Positions 51,270 through 63,984 of a stretch of DNA of 64,000 nt are shown here, one piece after another; within the stretch, counting starts at the first letter, position 1, and each line of letters starts with the position of its first letter. The translations under genes were made by a program, and so were the position numbers. The notes under the pieces are model-generated. The model was given only the letters and a program-made list of their open reading frames with translations, was not told the origin of the DNA and did no database searches. This DNA comes from Plasmodium malariae (lineage: Eukaryota > Apicomplexa > Aconoidasida > Haemosporida > Plasmodiidae): the NCBI RefSeq assembly GCF_900090045.1, contig NC_041785.1, forward strand, positions 372,001-436,000, given 5' to 3'.

Positions 51270-52248
51270 TTCTAAGTGTTACTTGTCATATATATGTTAG
51301 CACATTTATTGTTCTAACCAATATGAATTGTATTGTTTTAGTATGTATCAAATATAAAATTCATGTAAATATTGCAAGCAGAAGATAAAGGGAACAAACT
51401 GTTTTTAATTGCACTCATATCATTTAGGACGACTCCAATAACATACAAGGGTTTTATATGAAATAGTCAGAGCACGGCACACGTATCAATAGGACATCAT
51501 TCACATGCATGATGTATGTATATTTACACAACGGGAAATTACAAAAATTCTGCTATAATTGTAAAGAAAATATATATGGGGTACTGAATTAAGTAAATTG
51601 TTATATCATATAGTTAGCTGCTCTCTAATATTTTACAATAGTTCTTTGTGCATAAAAAAACTCACGAAGTAAAGAAAGAAGAAAAACTATTACGGATTCA
51701 AGTACAAATCATTACACTAAACCTTTGCGCAATTTATACATATATGATGAAACGTTGTGCATTTGCACAAATTTGCTTAACTTAGCTTAAGTATCATTTA
51801 TTATATTTTTTTTTTTTTTTTTTTGAATTTTTGAATTTTACCTTATCTATAGATATTACTACTTTCTATAAACTTCCTTTTTACTATTTTATAAATTTTG
51901 TTTGTCTAATGAATATAATATACAACGATCTTTTTTTTAAAAAAAAAAAATAGCAGAATGAATATCTATATTGACCTTATATATATAATTCCCTTGATAT
52001 ATTTTAAAATAATACATTTTTTGAAATTTTTACAATTTGATCTTGTTACAATATATATAATATTTTATATATAAATCTATGCTTCTTTCAAAAAAAGGAA
52101 TAAAAAAGCAATAATTCAAGCAGCAAAAACATTAAATACACTTAAATTTCCTTCGTGAAAAAAAAAAAGAAAAAACAGTTGAGACAACACAGTTTTACTT
52201 TTTCTCAATACCTTTTTATGTAATTAAATACTTTTATGCACGCTAATG

Positions 52249-52297
<49 letters not shown>

Positions 52298-52444
52298 TTA
52301 TGCATAACACATTTATTGTGAGCACACAAAAAAAAGAGTCTATAAAAGAAATGCCCTAGTTTTGAATTTATTTTCAAATTTTAACAAATAACTAGGTGTA
52401 TATCATTTAAATGGTTTTCTAATCTTTCTAATCATTTTTCACAA
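51270..52444. other. Intergenic DNA between convergent genes
   Basis: This is the 3' flank of both the plus-strand Asn-rich gene and the minus-strand CBP80 gene. It contains poly-T/poly-A and a (TA)n run at about 52252-52294. No gene is recognised. Confidence 0.6.
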
Positions 52445-55400
52445 TTATTTTTTTTTTAAACTAGCGTACTTAAAAATAGTTGCTAATTCCAACAATTCTG
52501 AAGCAAAATTATTCTCGTGACATGACTGCAAAAATTGATCAATATCTATGTAATCCATATAGGTTCTTAAAAATACTAAGGATTCTTTTAATAACTCTTT
52601 ACTCATGTATGAATTATGTTCATTTTTTAATTTCATCATCTTTTTACCTAGCATAACAATTGTTTTATTCGTTAGATGAAAAATTTTCTGAACTAGCTCA
52701 TTCTTTTTATCTTCTAATTCTTTTATTAACACCTCATTCTCATTTTTAGTTTGCTTTCTTTTCAATCTATTCTTTTCTAGGTCATTGTACTCCTTTTTCG
52801 TGATCTGGCTGTCTATGACTTCATAAATAAGACGAAACACGTAGTATTCATCTGGAAAAAAAAAAATAAGCAAAAAATGGGGATAATATGGGGAAAAACT
52901 TCAATAAAAACGAGTGTAACCACAAATAAACACGTATCACATTCGTACAAACAAATTATAATAAACATAGGGAAGCAAAAATTTTAACGAAAAATAAAAC
53001 AAAAGAAAACTAAATGTAAAATAAAGTAAAACTCCGCACTTACATTTATTCATACCGATGTATGTGTGCATTTGTGTGTATTACCTAAGTTAGATTCATC
53101 CAATTTGTTAAAAATGAAATAAATAACAGAAAACTCATCAATTATCTCGTTTTCCACCAAAATGTTCACAATTACATTTAACAGAACGGAATTGTTAAAA
53201 TGAGTGTACACAATATTTACTAATTCAATATCATAGTTGTACTTGTCATCTTCTGATTGATAAATACCAGAATTCTTGTAATTTGAAAATATAATTGCGT
53301 GATTTTTAAAAACTTTTTTTAGAGAAGAAACATTTGAAGAATCAAAAAATATGAGGGCCTTAAAAAAAAGAATTAAAATGCTGTACCTATTCCAACATTC
53401 TGAATTTTCCAAAAAATCATTTTTAAATATATAATTATTAAAAAAAGCTCCATTTAAATTCGTACTTGATATATCATTCAATAAGTGAATATTTTTGGAC
53501 ACATTTTCAAAAAAATAAGGAACTTTATTCAAATAATTTTTTTCATTTAAGTAATACATGAAACACTGAATTAACACATTAATAGCATCTCTAAATTTGT
53601 TTATACAATCTATTTTCTTATTTTTTTCATCGTCTTCATTAATCATATCGCCATACTCATCTTCAACATTATTAATTTCAACTGTACAATATTTTAAGAT
53701 AGCATTGAAAATAAAAAATTCATGAAAATTATCATGCGTATTATCATTAATGCATTTAAAACTGTTACAATAATTAATAACAGATTTAGGAATTAAATTC
53801 TCTGACTCATTTTTATAAACTAATGAACAAGATTTAAAATAAAAATTTCTTGTCCATTTTCGACAATATTTCTTTTTCACATTATACATCAAATTCGTAA
53901 ACTTTCTCAAATTATCTCCCATATCTAATTTTGCTAATTCTTCCTTAAAACTTACAAAATCAAAATCTTTTTTGTTACTATTAATTCCTTTATTATCTAC
54001 ATCGTTATCATCATTGTTATTGTTTTCCTCCTCCTCCTCCTCCTCCTCATCATCATCATCGTCCTTTTCATCTTCACTTTCCTCATGATTATTTCTCTCC
54101 CTTTTCTTATTACCCTTCTCTTCATTACATTCTTCATTACTTTCATCAGAACTGTACTTCACATCCACTTCAACACAAAAAGGGATTTTACAATCAAGAC
54201 TTTTCATTTTATTCAATGTATCTTCGTTTTTTTTCAAAATGACTTGATTTCTTTTCATATTTGTTAAATTTCCAAAACTATTTTCTTCAATTGCGGCGCG
54301 TTCATTAGATTGCTCTTCTGTTTGTAATTCTTCTTGTACAATTTCGTCCCTCTTTCTTTTCCTTTTATTTCCACTTAATGGTCCTTCTTCTGTTATCACT
54401 TTCTCTTCTTGTAGCGCTTCCTCTTCTCGTACAGCTTCTTTTTCCTGTGGCACTTCTTTTCCGTTCAATCTGGCATCGTTTCCCACCTTTTGCATATTTC
54501 CCTCTTGAATTTTTATAATTTTGTTCATGTCATTATATTTCCTTTTAAAAAAATTTTCTTTACTCTTTAACATTTTATTTTCATAGGAAAAATAGGATAA
54601 CATATAGAGACATAATTCCATGAATAAGTAAAAGGATTCATTATCCAATTTTCCAATTTGCTTTAAAACAAATTTAATGCATCTGATAATTACAGTTCCT
54701 AAATTTTTATTTATTAGTAAAAGTCTATGAACTAAAGAAATATAAAAATAATAATTTTTCTTACTAAAAGATGATAACAATTTGTTAAATATACATTCGA
54801 TTAGTACATTATTATATAATTTACTTTGTAACTGAACATAAACCCCTAATATTTTTGAACTAAATTCGACACTATTTTTATATAGTTCAATAATATGTAA
54901 TATATGTTCTTGCATTAACCATACATCATGTACATTTTTATTATCCGCATGTTTTGTTTTAAATTTAATCTGTAAGCTACCTATACATTCTGCACATTCG
55001 TAATTAACAAAGAATTCTGCATTAACACATTTTTCTATAGCTATTTGTAAGTTTATCTCTTTTTTGTGAGTGTTCTCTGATACAACTTTTAAATTTTCAT
55101 CTTTTCCATTCTTCACATAATTATCCACACTGTTTTTGTTAGTAGTATCATTAGGTCCATTCATTATATGTTCATTCCCTTCTTTGTCGTTAACATGATT
55201 TTCTTTACTTTCCTGTGATTCATTTGCATAATTTGTACTAATATCCTCCTCTTCAATATTGTCTTTTTCTAAAAATATTTTTTGAAATATTTCTTTTTGA
55301 TAAAATCTATGTGTCGCTACACTTTTTAAATTATTCTCCATATAATTATATAAAGCACCTTTTAAATGAAACAATCTATCATTAAAATTGTCACTATGAA

Positions 55401-56022
55401 TAATACTATATGTGTAAATATATATATATTCAATTGTTGATATATCGTTATTATCTATATCAATATTATCAATATGTTCCTGTCTTTTCTCTATTAAATC
55501 AAAACTGTTAATTAAAATATTTTCCAATTCACTCTTATTTTCATCATATATTTGTTTAGATATATAAAAAAAATTACTTAAAAATAAATATAAAATATTA
55601 TCTCCTTTTATGAACTTTTTCTCTTTATATAATTCAATACACAGATTATACAAATTCTTAAACAAATTTAAACAGTAAGCAAAATCAAAAACATGACAAC
55701 AACTTAACCCTATGATACATCTAAACCATAATAAACAGTGTAATGGGTTATCTTTTATATATACTTCAATATTATGACTTAATTTTAGCAATACTTGTAA
55801 TTTTAATTTTTCATTGTTCTTTGTTAATATCCCTAAAATGGTTATATATATACCTATTTTCACAGGCATGTAAAAAATACATTCTAAAATGGTGTCAACA
55901 CATTGATTTGTTCTACTCTTCACTATTCTTTTACACAAATGAAATATATCATCACTATCAATTAATCTATCACCTATTGTAATAATATCATTTTTGATAA
56001 TATGCAACTCTATTTCTTCCAT
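52445..56022 (-). CDS. Nuclear cap-binding protein subunit 1 (CBP80/NCBP1), two exons (1,114 aa)
   Basis: Exon 1 is 53085-56022. Exon 2 is 52445-52851, after a T-rich TTTCCAG acceptor. The donor is GTAATA and the join is phase 1, giving ...ESNL-DEYYVFRL. The N-terminal 240 residues match the MIF4G domain of CBP80: ILECIFYMPVKIGIYITILGILT, a CHVF motif in the helical repeat, and LYLFLSNFFYISKQIYDENKSELENI followed by LIEKRQEHID, like the YLKRRQ region of the human protein. The second half has further helical repeats, and exon 2 (coiled coil then LVFLRTYMDYIDIDQFLQSC) fits the C-terminal domain. CBP80 with CBP20 binds the m7G cap in the nucleus and supports splicing and RNA export. It is longer than human CBP80 (790 aa) because of insertions: an acidic segment at about 270-330 and a large charged one at about 490-690 with NKRKRKRD and a D/E-rich run. 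No CBP20 gene is in the window. Confidence 0.9.
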
Positions 56023-56124
56023 GGATATTTATATATGATGCAAAAACGTACGTAAAAGGAAGAAAATAAGAGGCGTAAATGGGATTCTATCGAACTCTAT
56101 ATGTACATATAAACATATGCATAT

Positions 56125-56184
56125 ACATATGCACAAACATATGCACAAACATATGCACAAACATATGCACAAACATATGCACAA
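56125..56184. repeat. 12-bp tandem array, 5 copies (ACATATGCACAA)
   Basis: Five exact copies, about 100-160 bp upstream of the CBP80 start codon, so within its probable promoter or 5' leader. Confidence 0.95.
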
Positions 56185-56655
56185 ACATTTACACGTACGT
56201 ACAAATATATAACGCTTTTCCTACTACACAGTATGCAAGCTATATTTTTCACAAAGAAAAAATTAAAAATAGAACTTCTGTAAAATATAATACTACTATA
56301 TATGATAAAAAAAGAAATGCGATTCACATATTAATGAACAAACATACAAAAGCTACGTATAATTATAAAGAAGCTTAACTAATAATTCAATGAAAAAAGG
56401 TACGCACATAATTAAGCAAAATATTATATAAATAAATACGAATGGTTACTCTTTAAAAAATGAAAACGAGCAGAAAAAAAAAAAAAAAAAAAAAAAAGAA
56501 AAAAACCTTTTCAACCATGTACATTTCTATATAATACATGTATATGTATATGTAGCCATATATATAATATATATGTATTAAATAAAAAAATTTATAAGAA
56601 AAATTTTGTACGAAAAATTGGAGGGGAATCACAAAGAAATTATAAAAAATCTCAA

Positions 56656-56750
56656 CATTTGTGCCTGCTTAAAATAAAAGAACATATGTGCCTACTTAAA
56701 ATAAAAGAACATATGTACCTGCTTAAAATAAAAAGAAAACATTTGCCATT
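56656..56750. repeat. 27-bp tandem repeat, 3 copies plus a partial
   Basis: Units start CATTTGTGCCTGCTTAAAAT at 56656, 56683 and 56710, with a few substitutions and a partial fourth copy. Confidence 0.9.
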
Positions 56751-56764
56751 GTTTAATATATATG

Positions 56765-56809
<45 letters not shown>
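56765..56809. repeat. Poly-A run of 45
   Basis: Uninterrupted A on the plus strand, directly after the 27-bp repeat. Confidence 0.95.
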
Positions 56810-56810
<1 letters not shown>

Positions 56811-57370
56811 CATATTTTTCTAACTCTAAAAACCCATAAAAGAAAAAAAAAGAATATACGTAGAATACAAAATTATATTACAGGAAAATTCGCAAGTTAA
56901 AATTTAAAATTTAAGTAAAAAGTGATATACATTTTTTACAACATAAAGAAGAAGATAATAATTTTTATTATGCAGCTATAAAATTAGTTCAGTGGAATTA
57001 TATAATTGCCTTATATTTCTCACAAATTTTCTTTTTGCCAAAACGAAATACATGTAACAATGTACCGGAACGAAGAGGCAACGTTATTATACACAAAAAT
57101 TAATTAAATTGAATTATAAATAATTATGTATAATTACAATAAGTACATATATTTATATTTATTTATATGCATTTATATATATATTTATGTATTATTATTT
57201 GCATGCTAAGAGTGTTTTTAAATTGAACAAACGAACATAGAAGATATATCAAAATGAGAGCTTAACGTAGTAGGCTAATACATTTGGTACGTGTACTTCA
57301 TTTGAATAAACCATCCCTGATAAATTTCTTTGCAATCACATACAGTAAAAGCGAAAGGGAGATTCATATA

Positions 57371-57422
<52 letters not shown>

Positions 57423-58093
57423 GTATGTACGTACATATTTTCACATATAAATTTGCGAATATAACTGAGGTTTATAAACTAGTTATCACTTAAAGAATAT
57501 CACTACGTATTACAAATGCTTAGACAAATCAAAGCCTCGTTACCTTTAATGTCTTTGCTTAAAATTTTGCGCAGTTCTAATAGTTTTTGCATATATGTAT
57601 ATATACGCATTAAACAAATCATTGCTGATAGCAATCCTCTATTGTTTTTTTTTTTTCTCTTTATTTTTAATTTTGAGTACAAAAATTGTCATGAGAGATC
57701 ACAAAACAAAAAAAAAAAAAAATGAGAATTTACCTTATGCTCTTTTTTCAATATTTATATCAGTGCTATAATTCAGTCTCTGGACAGTATAAAAGTACGA
57801 AGATATATATCTCGATATAAATATTGATATACATGGTAAGAATTAAAATATATGACACCTAAAAAAATGAAGTTTTTCTATGAAACATATTATTTATCGT
57901 ATTACCCCACTAGCTGTATAAATATTTGGTATACCTTAAACTTCTAAAATTTATAATTTAATTTTTCCATTTTAAATAGTAGTGCAGTATCACAAAAAAA
58001 ATTTTTATATAAACGTAAGGCATTATTACAGTGGTTGCAAATGGAGAAAAAAAAAAAAATACAAACGATATGTGTGAGAAAAAACAAACAAAT

Positions 58094-58165
58094 GAACGTA
58101 TGAACATACAAACGAACGTATGAACATACGAACGAACGTATGAACATACGAACGAACGAACATAC
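58094..58165. repeat. 20-bp tandem repeat, 3.5 copies
   Basis: The unit GAACGTATGAACATACRAAC starts at 58094, 58114 and 58134, with a partial copy following. The unit itself contains the near-palindrome GTATGAACATAC. It lies about 160 bp beyond the stop of the large minus-strand gene. Confidence 0.92.
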
Positions 58166-58323
58166 AGCTCTATGAATTGTACATTTTATTACAGACGTAA
58201 CAACGTAAAAGTGTACGCTTCAGGATGTACTGTTTAAAAATGAAAGGAAACTATACGATGCTTATAAAAAAGGAAGCTCAACTTTTCCGGTTAACTATAT
58301 ATATACTGTGTACCTTCCACAAT

Positions 58324-61300
58324 TCATAAGAAAAAATGGGGGTAATTTAGCATAATGGTATACCTTAAATTTTGAACAATATAATCAGGAAATAGGAACG
58401 ATTTCGATTTTTCTCGAATCTTAAAAAAAATAATAAATACAAAAGTAATGGTGGTACTGTTCATATTCGAACTTTTGGAATCATCAAAAAAAAGACTAGG
58501 ATGAAATTCATTAATTTTTATATCTACGTGAATTTTTTTATCGTCTTCATTTTGATAACCATATGAATTATACATACACATCAATATATTTAATATATCC
58601 ATTAAATTCTCAAACCCTTTTTTAGTTTTGTTTTTTATAATTGATAAGTAAATATAATTGTAAATTTTTTCCCAAAAACGTGTTCCCCCTATTTGAAAAA
58701 AAGAAATTTTATTATAAAACATGAACTGGAAAAATGTTTTTATTACAATTAAAATGTTATTATTATCTTTACTAATCTCAAATAAAATACATAGGAATTT
58801 TCTCAAGTAATCAAGAAATTTATCTTCAACATTAGAGCACACATTTTTTTTCCCATTCATATCTAAATTTTTGATATGATTTGATGTGCTGTTGTTAGTA
58901 TAATTTATCATCGCACACTTCTTTTCATCGCAATCTTCTATCGTTTCTTCTGTATATTTAGATGAAACCCCTGCATAATTATACTCCAATATATCATCAT
59001 TTTTCTGCTTACAAACATGCATAATTTTGTTCTCAAAAAGTGGAGGACTCTTTATTTCTAAACACATACTCTTAATTATATCTTCATGGTAATAAACTTT
59101 TTTCATATCAAAAGTATACTTAAGCAAAATGTCAAACTTTACAAACTTGTTTAAATATCGATAATTGAAAAAATGTAACCAAGAGATCAAATCATCCTTA
59201 TTCAAAAAATAAGAAAATACGCAAACAACCAGTTTACAAAAATGAAGACAAAAATTACTGTCATAATTAGCTATATCAGAATAATGGTTTAAAAAATATT
59301 TATTTATAAAATGAATTAAACACTTGTATAATTTTTCAAAATTAAAATTTTTGATAAAAATAGGTGGGATATTAAAAAGGAAAATGTACACATGTTGAAA
59401 TATTTCAAATTCTCGAACTTCAATAAAGACATCCAAAATGTCTTCAAAAATATCATAAATTTCGCTTGTATTAATAACAAGATCTTTTTCAAGTACATAC
59501 AAATTATCTGCATAATTTCCCTGTTTTACATCTTTCTTTTGATATATTAATAACAACATAAAATTAATACATTTTAATATCGTCAAAATTGTAAAATAAT
59601 TATTATTGTCTTGTTCTAAATATTCCTTCTTAAACAAACTTTTTACTTTCAAATATAAATTTAAAAATTTTCTTAAATTTTCATACTCTAATTTATCATA
59701 ATCCTCACATTTGTAAATGTCTACAAATGATTCAATAAATTTATCTATCGATATCAAACATGCCCTTTTATCTTTTGAAAATTTCGAATCTAAAAATATA
59801 TGAAATTCTTCAATATATTCATTAAAAAATTTATAAAAATGGAAAATATTTCTTTTATACAAAATTTCATACATATCCTTATAATAATTATTTTCATAAT
59901 TTTTTACATTTTTAATGATAAAACTCCTCGCAGTCAACTTAGGTTCAAGCATATTAAACAACTTCTTATTTTCTTCATCAAACAGTTTTACCTTTTTAAG
60001 CTCTTCATTGCATATAGTACAAACCTCCATAATTATAAATTTTATCTCCTCATCAAATGTGTAAAGTAAAGTTTCTACTGCTTCATGTTTAAGCTTAAAT
60101 GAAGTTAATTTTGTTTCTATTCTATTTCTCACCACATTTTCCACATACACATCATCCACAACTGAGTTTTTATAAATGTATGATGCAAGTTTGTTATCTA
60201 CTAAATCTGACTCGTTTTTTAACTTATCGATTAATTTATAAAAAAGTAGGTTACTAATTGAATTATCATTATAAGCACATTCTTTGTTCAATTTTAAGTT
60301 ATCAGCTTTTTGCTTAATCCTTAAATTCAAGGTATCTGCTCCTAACATTTCTTTTACATGACTATTCACTTTATTAAAAAAGACGATCTCGTTAAATACC
60401 TTAACATTTTCTACTCTCTTTTTGTCTCTAAAAATATGTTCATCATTTAAATCTAGAAGGTAATTTTTTTTTAATAAATATAAAATCACAGAACCGCTAT
60501 AATTCCTAATATTCTGACTGTCCTTAAGTGATATATGAGCTTCAGAATAATCGCTTAGCAAATTAAAATAGACAAATTTTATGTAATGATGATTAGGAAT
60601 TCGGTTTATCAAATAAAACAATATATCATTTATATGCGACAGATGATTGCTATAAATATTTCTTGTAATAAAAGCACAAATTGTGTCAAACGCGTATATG
60701 CACAATTGAATATATAAATACACGTTATCCGGAAATAATACTTCATACCTATCTAACAACTTAATAATTACAAATGAAATTGAACTTAAAATATATTTAC
60801 CTTTATTACCCTCTTTTAAAAGGACTAAAACATATTTTAAACTTTCCTCGATATCTGAAGAATCCTTATAATTGCTAATTATTTTATCTAAAACCTCACT
60901 GTGCTTATCTGAGTTATTGTACTTAACTAATTTCCCAAAAAATATTTCACTTTCCGTGTGCACTTTTTCGTCTCTGTATCCTTCACCTTCTGCGTATGTT
61001 TCACCATCTGTGTATCTTTCACCCTTCGTGTAAAATTCATTTTCGTTCTTATCATTTTGGATACTCAGTTCGTTATAATCCGATTCAATTTTTTCCCTAT
61101 TTTGTATATAAAACTCCAGTAACATTCGTAAATCAAAAACTATAACATCTGATGACAGTAAGCTTTTATTTAAGCAATCTATAAAATACAATTCTAATTT
61201 TTTGTTCCCATTACACTTTTTGTAGAATTGCAATAAATTCATTATAACTGCATTTAAATTGTCTTCATTTTCATCATAATATTCATGTTCATTCATTTTG

Positions 61301-63984
61301 CTAACTAAACTTGTTTCTCCTTTACTATTAACTCTGCTTCTATTTGCCGGTTCACCCTTCTTAACAACGTCGATCCAGTTTTTCTTACCCCCATCAAAAC
61401 GATGAGATAACTTGATATTATTACTACTACTATCATCATCTCTATCACGAAAATACCAATTCTTAAACTCATTCGAATATTTAGTACAAATATTTTTAAA
61501 CATATTCAAAAACGTTATACATAATTTTGTGTTCATCAGGTATGTATCAATAATAGTACAAATAAAACATAAAAAATGGGACATCTCTTTTATGAAAATT
61601 TTTAAGTTCATTTTTTTAAGACTTTCAATTAAATATGTTAACATAGATTGGTTAATCAAATCGTTTTTCTTTGATATAACAAAGTTTGTTAATTCTCGAT
61701 TAAGTCCATTCATTCCATAATCTTCTTCAGTTAATTCACATTTCATTTGTAAGAATTTCTCTACAATATTTGTCATAGTCTTACTCACATCTTTTATTGG
61801 TATATGCTGAAAAATTTTAAACTTAATTTCCTCATTTCGAGATTTTACTATACTTAATAACATTTCCTTATATATGTATTTTACAATTCTGTAGATTCTT
61901 TTATTTACTTTTTTAAAATCAATCAAACCATTTTTAACGGCACATCTAACACTGTCCAGTGGAGTGGAACAACACAAATGCTGCACTTGTTCGCTTTCAG
62001 CAGCTGTCAAATTGATCCTAATTTTTAGTTTATTTAACAGGTTAGAAATGCTGTAGCTCTTTGGATGTTTATCGTTATCATTTAACTCAGAGGAATAAAA
62101 AAAAGAGTTCTTTATTTTTTTATCCCACTTATAAATTATTAACTCTGTGAACTGCATGAATAAAAACGTGTACACATAGCTACAACAATATCTACTTAGA
62201 CAAACATAATGCATAATTAATTCCACATTTCTTTCATTATTAATATATTCATATACATTTTTCAAGACATGATCCTTTCTACTCTCAAATTTTTTTATAT
62301 CATTTATAAAATTATTATCAACCTCTTTCTCTTTATTCTTAAAATAGTTCTTATAAAATGAATTATCATCTGTATCACTGAACGAATTATATACTCCTTC
62401 TACGTATTTTTCGACTACGTGCGTGTCTACCTTTTTCATACACATATTATTATAACAGTTTATTATATCTTCATCTAAGTCTTCGCACTCCTCCATTTGT
62501 TCGACATTATCACTTGCCTCCGCATTTTCTTTATCAAGACCGCTGATATGACTAAAATAATATGCTAATTCCTTCTCGAAAATGGAACAACTCCTACTTT
62601 TTTTATCTACCTTTTCATGAGAATTATCCACAGTAATATATTTCTCATTTTCTGAAAAATTTCCATTGTACCATTTCATGTTTGTACTTCCATCCAGTTT
62701 ACCAAAATTTGGCATATTCCTTTCCATACCATTTAAACAAATATCCTCATTATTTTGTTTACAATTATCATCAAAATAATACTTTCCCTTTTTTAATAAA
62801 AGGAAATTCCTTACTAACATGTGTATATTATTAATGTCCATATTTGATTGAATAGAGAGAGAAAAGAACAGTGCACTTAAACCCAAAAAACAATATTCAG
62901 AATATACATCACTTTTTAATTTAATATTATCAATGAAAAATTTTCCTATGGATAAAACATTCTCATTTATATATTCCAAAAACGGGTTATAATAGATGAC
63001 ATAAAACATAGTTAAACACAAAAATTGATTTTTATTTTTTACATCATTTGCATCATTTAGAGAAAATTGAGAATAATCAAAAATAAATGTTAAAAATTCA
63101 GCACATAACCTATTTGCATTCATTTTGTCTAACCTTAAAAATATGTGAGATATATGCCAACCATACATTTTTTGAACTTCAAAATTACCTACATACAAAG
63201 TATCTTTTATATCTTCCATCATCAAAGAATTAATGGTATCATCTTTCAAAGTTGAAAAACAATTTAAAAGTTTTAATACCTTTTTTAGTAAAGACAAATT
63301 GTTAATATTTACATTCTCTTTCGCATATTGTAATATATTTACCAATATACTGGCTATATATTGACACATAGAAGGGTACTCATCATGGGCTTCTTTAAAT
63401 CCTGTGTAAATACTTCCTTTTATTATTTTCATCCAAAAAGATAAAAAGTACTTGGAAAAAAATACTAAATAGAAGAAAGTAATACAATATTTTAACAAAC
63501 TACTTTTTTGTAATTTTATCCTTTCTTTTATATAATTGAAATATATATAAAACAAATAATTCGTAAGTTTTTCTAATACACCAAAATATATTTCATCAAA
63601 AATCATTTCTTTTTTAATTAAATAGCCAAATAAATATATATGAGAACAGGTTATATGGTAATGTAACTCCTTCAAATTTTGACAATTTTTATCACTTCTA
63701 TCACTTTCACCATTTTGTTCAAATTTTTCCGAACTTAGAGAATGTAAAATTTTTTCAAATATATCCCTATTTCCTTCATTTTTAATCAGTACATACAACT
63801 TTGTTAATAATTTAGCACCCCCTTTTATTAATTTATTGCTACCTGTATATAATATGTTGTTCAAAATTATATCTAACCTTCCCTTTAATAATATCTCTAA
63901 ATGATCATGTATATTTTTTTTGACAGTTTTTAAATTATTACAAGATTCAGAGATGGGAATTTTTTTTTCTCTCTTATTTTTCAT
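58324..63984 (-). CDS. Large conserved-type Plasmodium protein of unknown function (1,886 aa, single exon)
   Basis: An uninterrupted frame of 1,886 codons starts at an ATG 16 bases from the window end, with the basic start MKNKREKKIPISES. Because the upstream sequence is missing, an additional 5' exon cannot be excluded. There is no signal peptide and no convincing transmembrane segment. The protein is Asn/Lys-rich and almost entirely predicted helical by eye, with many hydrophobic heptad-like stretches (LLKKVLKLLNCF, LLKYCITFFYLVFF). That would suit an alpha-solenoid of HEAT/ARM type. It has acidic spacers (about residues 485-545) and a short imperfect GE-Y repeat (about residues 985-1010, YTDGETYAEGEGYRD). 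A CTIC motif near residue 1318 is isolated and not a RING. I recognise no catalytic motif and give no function. Strand and codon use agree with the neighbouring CBP80 gene. Confidence 0.88.
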   Translation of the reverse strand: MKNKREKKIPISESCNNLKTVKKNIHDHLEILLKGRLDIILNNILYTGSNKLIKGGAKLLTKLYVLIKNEGNRDIFEKILHSLSSEKFEQNGESDRSDKNCQNLKELHYHITCSHIYLFGYLIKKEMIFDEIYFGVLEKLTNYLFYIYFNYIKERIKLQKSSLLKYCITFFYLVFFSKYFLSFWMKIIKGSIYTGFKEAHDEYPSMCQYIASILVNILQYAKENVNINNLSLLKKVLKLLNCFSTLKDDTINSLMMEDIKDTLYVGNFEVQKMYGWHISHIFLRLDKMNANRLCAEFLTFIFDYSQFSLNDANDVKNKNQFLCLTMFYVIYYNPFLEYINENVLSIGKFFIDNIKLKSDVYSEYCFLGLSALFFSLSIQSNMDINNIHMLVRNFLLLKKGKYYFDDNCKQNNEDICLNGMERNMPNFGKLDGSTNMKWYNGNFSENEKYITVDNSHEKVDKKSRSCSIFEKELAYYFSHISGLDKENAEASDNVEQMEECEDLDEDIINCYNNMCMKKVDTHVVEKYVEGVYNSFSDTDDNSFYKNYFKNKEKEVDNNFINDIKKFESRKDHVLKNVYEYINNERNVELIMHYVCLSRYCCSYVYTFLFMQFTELIIYKWDKKIKNSFFYSSELNDNDKHPKSYSISNLLNKLKIRINLTAAESEQVQHLCCSTPLDSVRCAVKNGLIDFKKVNKRIYRIVKYIYKEMLLSIVKSRNEEIKFKIFQHIPIKDVSKTMTNIVEKFLQMKCELTEEDYGMNGLNRELTNFVISKKNDLINQSMLTYLIESLKKMNLKIFIKEMSHFLCFICTIIDTYLMNTKLCITFLNMFKNICTKYSNEFKNWYFRDRDDDSSSNNIKLSHRFDGGKKNWIDVVKKGEPANRSRVNSKGETSLVSKMNEHEYYDENEDNLNAVIMNLLQFYKKCNGNKKLELYFIDCLNKSLLSSDVIVFDLRMLLEFYIQNREKIESDYNELSIQNDKNENEFYTKGERYTDGETYAEGEGYRDEKVHTESEIFFGKLVKYNNSDKHSEVLDKIISNYKDSSDIEESLKYVLVLLKEGNKGKYILSSISFVIIKLLDRYEVLFPDNVYLYIQLCIYAFDTICAFITRNIYSNHLSHINDILFYLINRIPNHHYIKFVYFNLLSDYSEAHISLKDSQNIRNYSGSVILYLLKKNYLLDLNDEHIFRDKKRVENVKVFNEIVFFNKVNSHVKEMLGADTLNLRIKQKADNLKLNKECAYNDNSISNLLFYKLIDKLKNESDLVDNKLASYIYKNSVVDDVYVENVVRNRIETKLTSFKLKHEAVETLLYTFDEEIKFIIMEVCTICNEELKKVKLFDEENKKLFNMLEPKLTARSFIIKNVKNYENNYYKDMYEILYKRNIFHFYKFFNEYIEEFHIFLDSKFSKDKRACLISIDKFIESFVDIYKCEDYDKLEYENLRKFLNLYLKVKSLFKKEYLEQDNNNYFTILTILKCINFMLLLIYQKKDVKQGNYADNLYVLEKDLVINTSEIYDIFEDILDVFIEVREFEIFQHVYIFLFNIPPIFIKNFNFEKLYKCLIHFINKYFLNHYSDIANYDSNFCLHFCKLVVCVFSYFLNKDDLISWLHFFNYRYLNKFVKFDILLKYTFDMKKVYYHEDIIKSMCLEIKSPPLFENKIMHVCKQKNDDILEYNYAGVSSKYTEETIEDCDEKKCAMINYTNNSTSNHIKNLDMNGKKNVCSNVEDKFLDYLRKFLCILFEISKDNNNILIVIKTFFQFMFYNKISFFQIGGTRFWEKIYNYIYLSIIKNKTKKGFENLMDILNILMCMYNSYGYQNEDDKKIHVDIKINEFHPSLFFDDSKSSNMNSTTITFVFIIFFKIREKSKSFLFPDYIVQNLRYTIMLNYPHFFL

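Larger units (their letters stand above)
56023..58323. other. Intergenic DNA with several private tandem repeats
   Basis: This is the upstream side of CBP80 and the 3' side of the 1,886-residue gene. It contains a 12-bp array (56125-56184), a 27-bp repeat (56656-56750), a run of 45 A (56765-56809), (TA)n (about 57375-57412) and a 20-bp repeat (58094-58165). Two 69-codon frames at 57284-57725 cross the (TA)n and poly-A tracts and are not credible genes. Confidence 0.6.

Noticed and set aside
57284..57725. Two 69-codon plus-strand frames
   Set aside because: They run through a (TA)n microsatellite and a poly-A tract; no motif.
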